Source: Euglena gracilis
Taxonomy: Eukaryota; Euglenida; Euglenophyceae; Euglenales
DNA: 64,000 bases
NCBI GenBank assembly: GCA_039621445.1
Contig: CP154957.1
Location: 43,130,212-43,194,211, forward strand
Direction of reading: 5' to 3'
How positions within the stretch are numbered: position 1 is the stretch's first letter; each line of letters starts with the position of its first letter. The notes beneath the pieces are model-generated. The model searched no databases and was not told where the DNA came from. It saw only the letters and a program-made list of their open reading frames with translations. Below are positions 61,808-64,000 of this stretch, in pieces. The position numbers and the translations under genes are program-made.

Positions 61808-62370
61808 TTATTTGACCTCTGGGGGTATGGGTAATCTTCTGTCCCAACCTTGGGTCCCGTGATGGTCTGTGAATTGGACCAACTTGTCTGTGAAAGCTCT
61901 GAAGGAAGTTCTGTGAGAAAACTTCTCTCCTGTCGCAAGATTGCTGCCGCTTTTCAGCAGTACATGTCTTTTTGGGTGACAAATTTTCCCAGTTCCTTTC
62001 TGATGCAGTTTAATTTTGCTGGGGGAACTTGCAAGCAACCCTTTTCTGGGTCCATGGAATATCCCAGGTACTGAATGCTTTGGGTGGGGGTGAGTTGTGA
62101 CTTCTTGCAATTTATTGTCATGCCACTGTTTCTTAGGTCCTGCAACAACGTTCCTGTTTTTTTGTGTGGCCAGAGCTTTCGATTTGAGACCAAAAGGATG
62201 TGGCAAGTTAGAAAAACCAAAAGCCCTTGTTTTCTGCAGCTTTTTAGAAAACGTGCATTACTTGCATCCACCAGAAAATGCAAGAAAATTTTCCGTTTTC
62301 GCTCACTTTTAAACACGTTGCACTTTTTTTTGATGATTTTGGTGTTTTCCACACAAAAAAAGATGTTCAA
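61808..62370 (-). pseudogene. Element F reverse transcriptase, thumb end
   Basis: ILLVSNRKLWPHKKTGTLLQDLRNSGMTINCKKSQLTPTQSIQYLGYSMDPEKG, then LQVPPAKLNCIRKELGKFV, is the DIRS/gypsy-type region after YxDD. The palm is missing: the element is truncated at about 62.37 kb, at an A/T-rich junction. Confidence 0.65.
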
Positions 62371-63072
62371 AAAATTAAAAAATTAAAAAGAACATTATTG
62401 AATTATTTATTTTCAAAGAAAAACCAGGAATTCTTCAAAAAACTGGCCCGGTTTCCGGAACCATTTTTCATAGAACCAAAAAATTTCCCAGCCCCTTTCG
62501 GGTTGGGGGATCCAGACCCCCTGCCCAGGGCTTCCCACACATCCCCCCGCCCCCCCCTCACCCTGTCACCACCCGACCACGCGCCAGGAGTACCACTCGC
62601 CCAGCAAGCCGGGTGTGGGCCGGGCCGCCCTCGTCGCCTCGGTCCCGTCCGCCCCTGGCCCAGCGGCGGCCTCCGTGGGGCTGCAGAAGCCATGCAGAGG
62701 GGAGGTGTTTTGCAACGACCCTGTTCCGTGGGGTGCTGTGAGGTTTTGACGGTGTTTGCAAAGGTGATGGGACAGACTCAAGCGTTTGAAACTTGTGAAC
62801 ACGTTCGACATGCCCACAACCTCGGGTTGAAACAGATCTATTTTTTCTCCCTTGCTGTATCTTTTTCTTGAAATACTTCTTTTTTCTCAATTGTAAGTCC
62901 TGTTTCTGATCTTTCCCCAAACCACATCTTTGCGATGGGAACGGATGAAGGCAATTTAGGCATAAACATGCGAAACTATGCATTCATCCACATATGAACA
63001 TACTGTTTTCCTCATATTTCCGTACACTCGCCTTTCTATTTATACTCCTCTGCATATTCTTCCCCATTCACC
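62371..63072. other. Non-TE sequence, no gene recognised
   Basis: AT-rich to about 62480, then GC-rich (62480-62700), then average composition. ORFs on either strand lack motifs. Confidence 0.35.
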
Positions 63073-63444
63073 ATGAAGTTTTCCATCCTCCTGTGTGATC
63101 TTTCTTCTCGTTCACTCAAACCGCCCGACGCCGCCGCAGCGCCACGCCGCGCTTTCCCGGACCTTCCCCCCGGCTGGGTATACGGCGTGGAGGGGGCGTT
63201 CTTCGTCTTCCACCAGCTCGCGTCCGCCGTGTGCCAGTCCCGCCACCCCCTCACCGGCCGCCAGTACGCCGCCCCCCACGGCATGGGCAGCCCCGCCGGA
63301 CCGCCCAGAGCGTTGCCTCCCGCCCCTCCCCCTTCCCGCCTGTGTCCCAGCCTGGCGGTTCCGTTGGTGGTCGGTGTTCTGCGGCCAGCCCGTGGCCATG
63401 TGCCGAAGGCCGCGGCGGGCCCCTCCCGCGGCCGGACACCGTAG
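63073..63444 (+). CDS. Possible host exon with WW-like segment
   Basis: In a 123-residue frame, residues 31-62 (63163-63258) read LPPGWVYGVEGAFFVFHQ and continue to HPLTG. This recalls WW domains of the L-P-x-x-W-x-Y-G-V...FF-(I/V)...H-P-x-T-G kind found in PLEKHA-type proteins. The second Trp is Cys. A pyrimidine-rich tract and CAG at about 63134-63140 could be a splice acceptor. A Pro-rich stretch follows. Evidence is thin: there is one short match in GC-rich DNA, and a chance resemblance is possible. Confidence 0.25.
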   Translation: MKFSILLCDLSSRSLKPPDAAAAPRRAFPDLPPGWVYGVEGAFFVFHQLASAVCQSRHPLTGRQYAAPHGMGSPAGPPRALPPAPPPSRLCPSLAVPLVVGVLRPARGHVPKAAAGPSRGRTP

Positions 63445-63610
63445 GACCACAACTCCTCCCGCCACAACGCGGCTCCGGCCCAGTTGCGGCCGCCCGCCCC
63501 CGGCAGTCCGATGGGCCGAACCGCCACCCCGGACAAGGTGAGGACCAGCACTGGCCCCACACATATGCGCATCCTGGGAGCGAAAGCGAGAGTGAGAGAA
63601 CTAGAGGGAG

Positions 63611-63612
<2 letters not shown>

Positions 63613-63698
<86 letters not shown>
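63613..63698 (+). repeat. (GT)n microsatellite
   Basis: Forty-three uninterrupted GT units, flanked to 63800 by impure GTGCGC/CACACA repeats. Cys-Val and Thr-His reading frames over it are artefacts. Confidence 0.97.
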
Positions 63699-63699
<1 letters not shown>

Positions 63700-63700
<1 letters not shown>

Positions 63701-64000
63701 GTGTGCTGTGCTTGTGTGCGCGAGTGGCTGTGGGTGTGTTTGTGAATACACACACATGCGCATGCAGGCACGCACGCACATGTGTGTGCGTGTGTGTGTT
63801 TCGTTGTTGGGGTTCTCCACTGGACCTCTTGCAGCCATTCCCCTGGCCTCGCCCCCCCACGTCAACGCACGGGCCCGGCGCTGGCGCCAGCTCGCTCCGC
63901 GCTCGCTCTGCATATATATAATAATATAAATATAATAATATAAAATGGGCTTACCGCATTTTGGCGGCGCTTTGCAGATGCCAGGGATGCACTCCTGGAC
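63700..64000. other. Repeat-flanking sequence
   Basis: Alternating purine-pyrimidine DNA to about 63800, then GC-rich, then an AT run (63912-63946, ATATATAATAATATAAAT). No gene is seen. Confidence 0.5.

Noticed and set aside
63251-63929. Ser/Thr-His and Cys-Val repeat proteins over the GT tract
   Set aside because: Dinucleotide repeat translation only.

Overview
This window is a dense, nested pile of retrotransposons from a eukaryotic genome. No prokaryotic gene organisation, rRNA or CRISPR array is visible. Eukaryotic signs are Ty3/gypsy elements with chromodomains, initiator-Met-like primer sites, tyrosine-recombinase (DIRS-type) elements, a non-LTR element with a 2A peptide, a long (GT)n tract and long C/G homopolymers. 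The species cannot be fixed from the sequence. A weak WW-like peptide at the right edge is the only candidate host exon, and nearly everything else is mobile DNA.

Layout. 1-2797 (+): non-LTR retrotransposon (2A peptide, RT), split by a 1,021-bp TRIM (989-2009). 2964-16683 (-): element A, a nearly complete Ty3/gypsy element with 1,090-bp LTRs and 4-bp target duplication CCGG: Gag, cytosine methyltransferase (MTase), protease, RT, RNase H, integrase, chromodomain, extra zinc-knuckle ORF. 16684-18580 (-): LINE 3' fragments. 20275-26739 (-): element D, a second gypsy family (205-bp LTRs, duplication ACGTC) with an adenine-MTase-like domain between protease and RT. 27.0-28.1 kb: gypsy integrase scrap with a local inversion. 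28765-41144 (-): element B, a GC-rich gypsy element with an uninterrupted MTase ORF but deleted RT and integrase parts, inserted in frame into the gag of a relative (J). 42.9-47.3 kb (-): element C, a decayed gypsy fragment carrying both a cytosine-MTase and an NPPW-type domain. 47.4-62.4 kb: two DIRS-like elements (G and F). G is split inside its RT by H (direct terminal repeats of about 381 bp), and H is split by E (51154-57234), an LTR element with no recognisable polymerase but with a degenerate, catalytically altered copy of the double-MTase module. 62.4-64 kb: mostly non-TE sequence with a microsatellite.

The main theme is that methyltransferase-fold domains have entered this retroelement community repeatedly. 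Cytosine-type domains with PPC/VPC and ENP motifs sit between Gag and protease in A, B and C, and a dead homologue sits in E. Adenine-type NPPF/NPPW-like domains occur in C, D, F and G and probably E. Many genes are broken by single-base indels at homopolymers; these may be true decay or assembly error and should be checked with reads.
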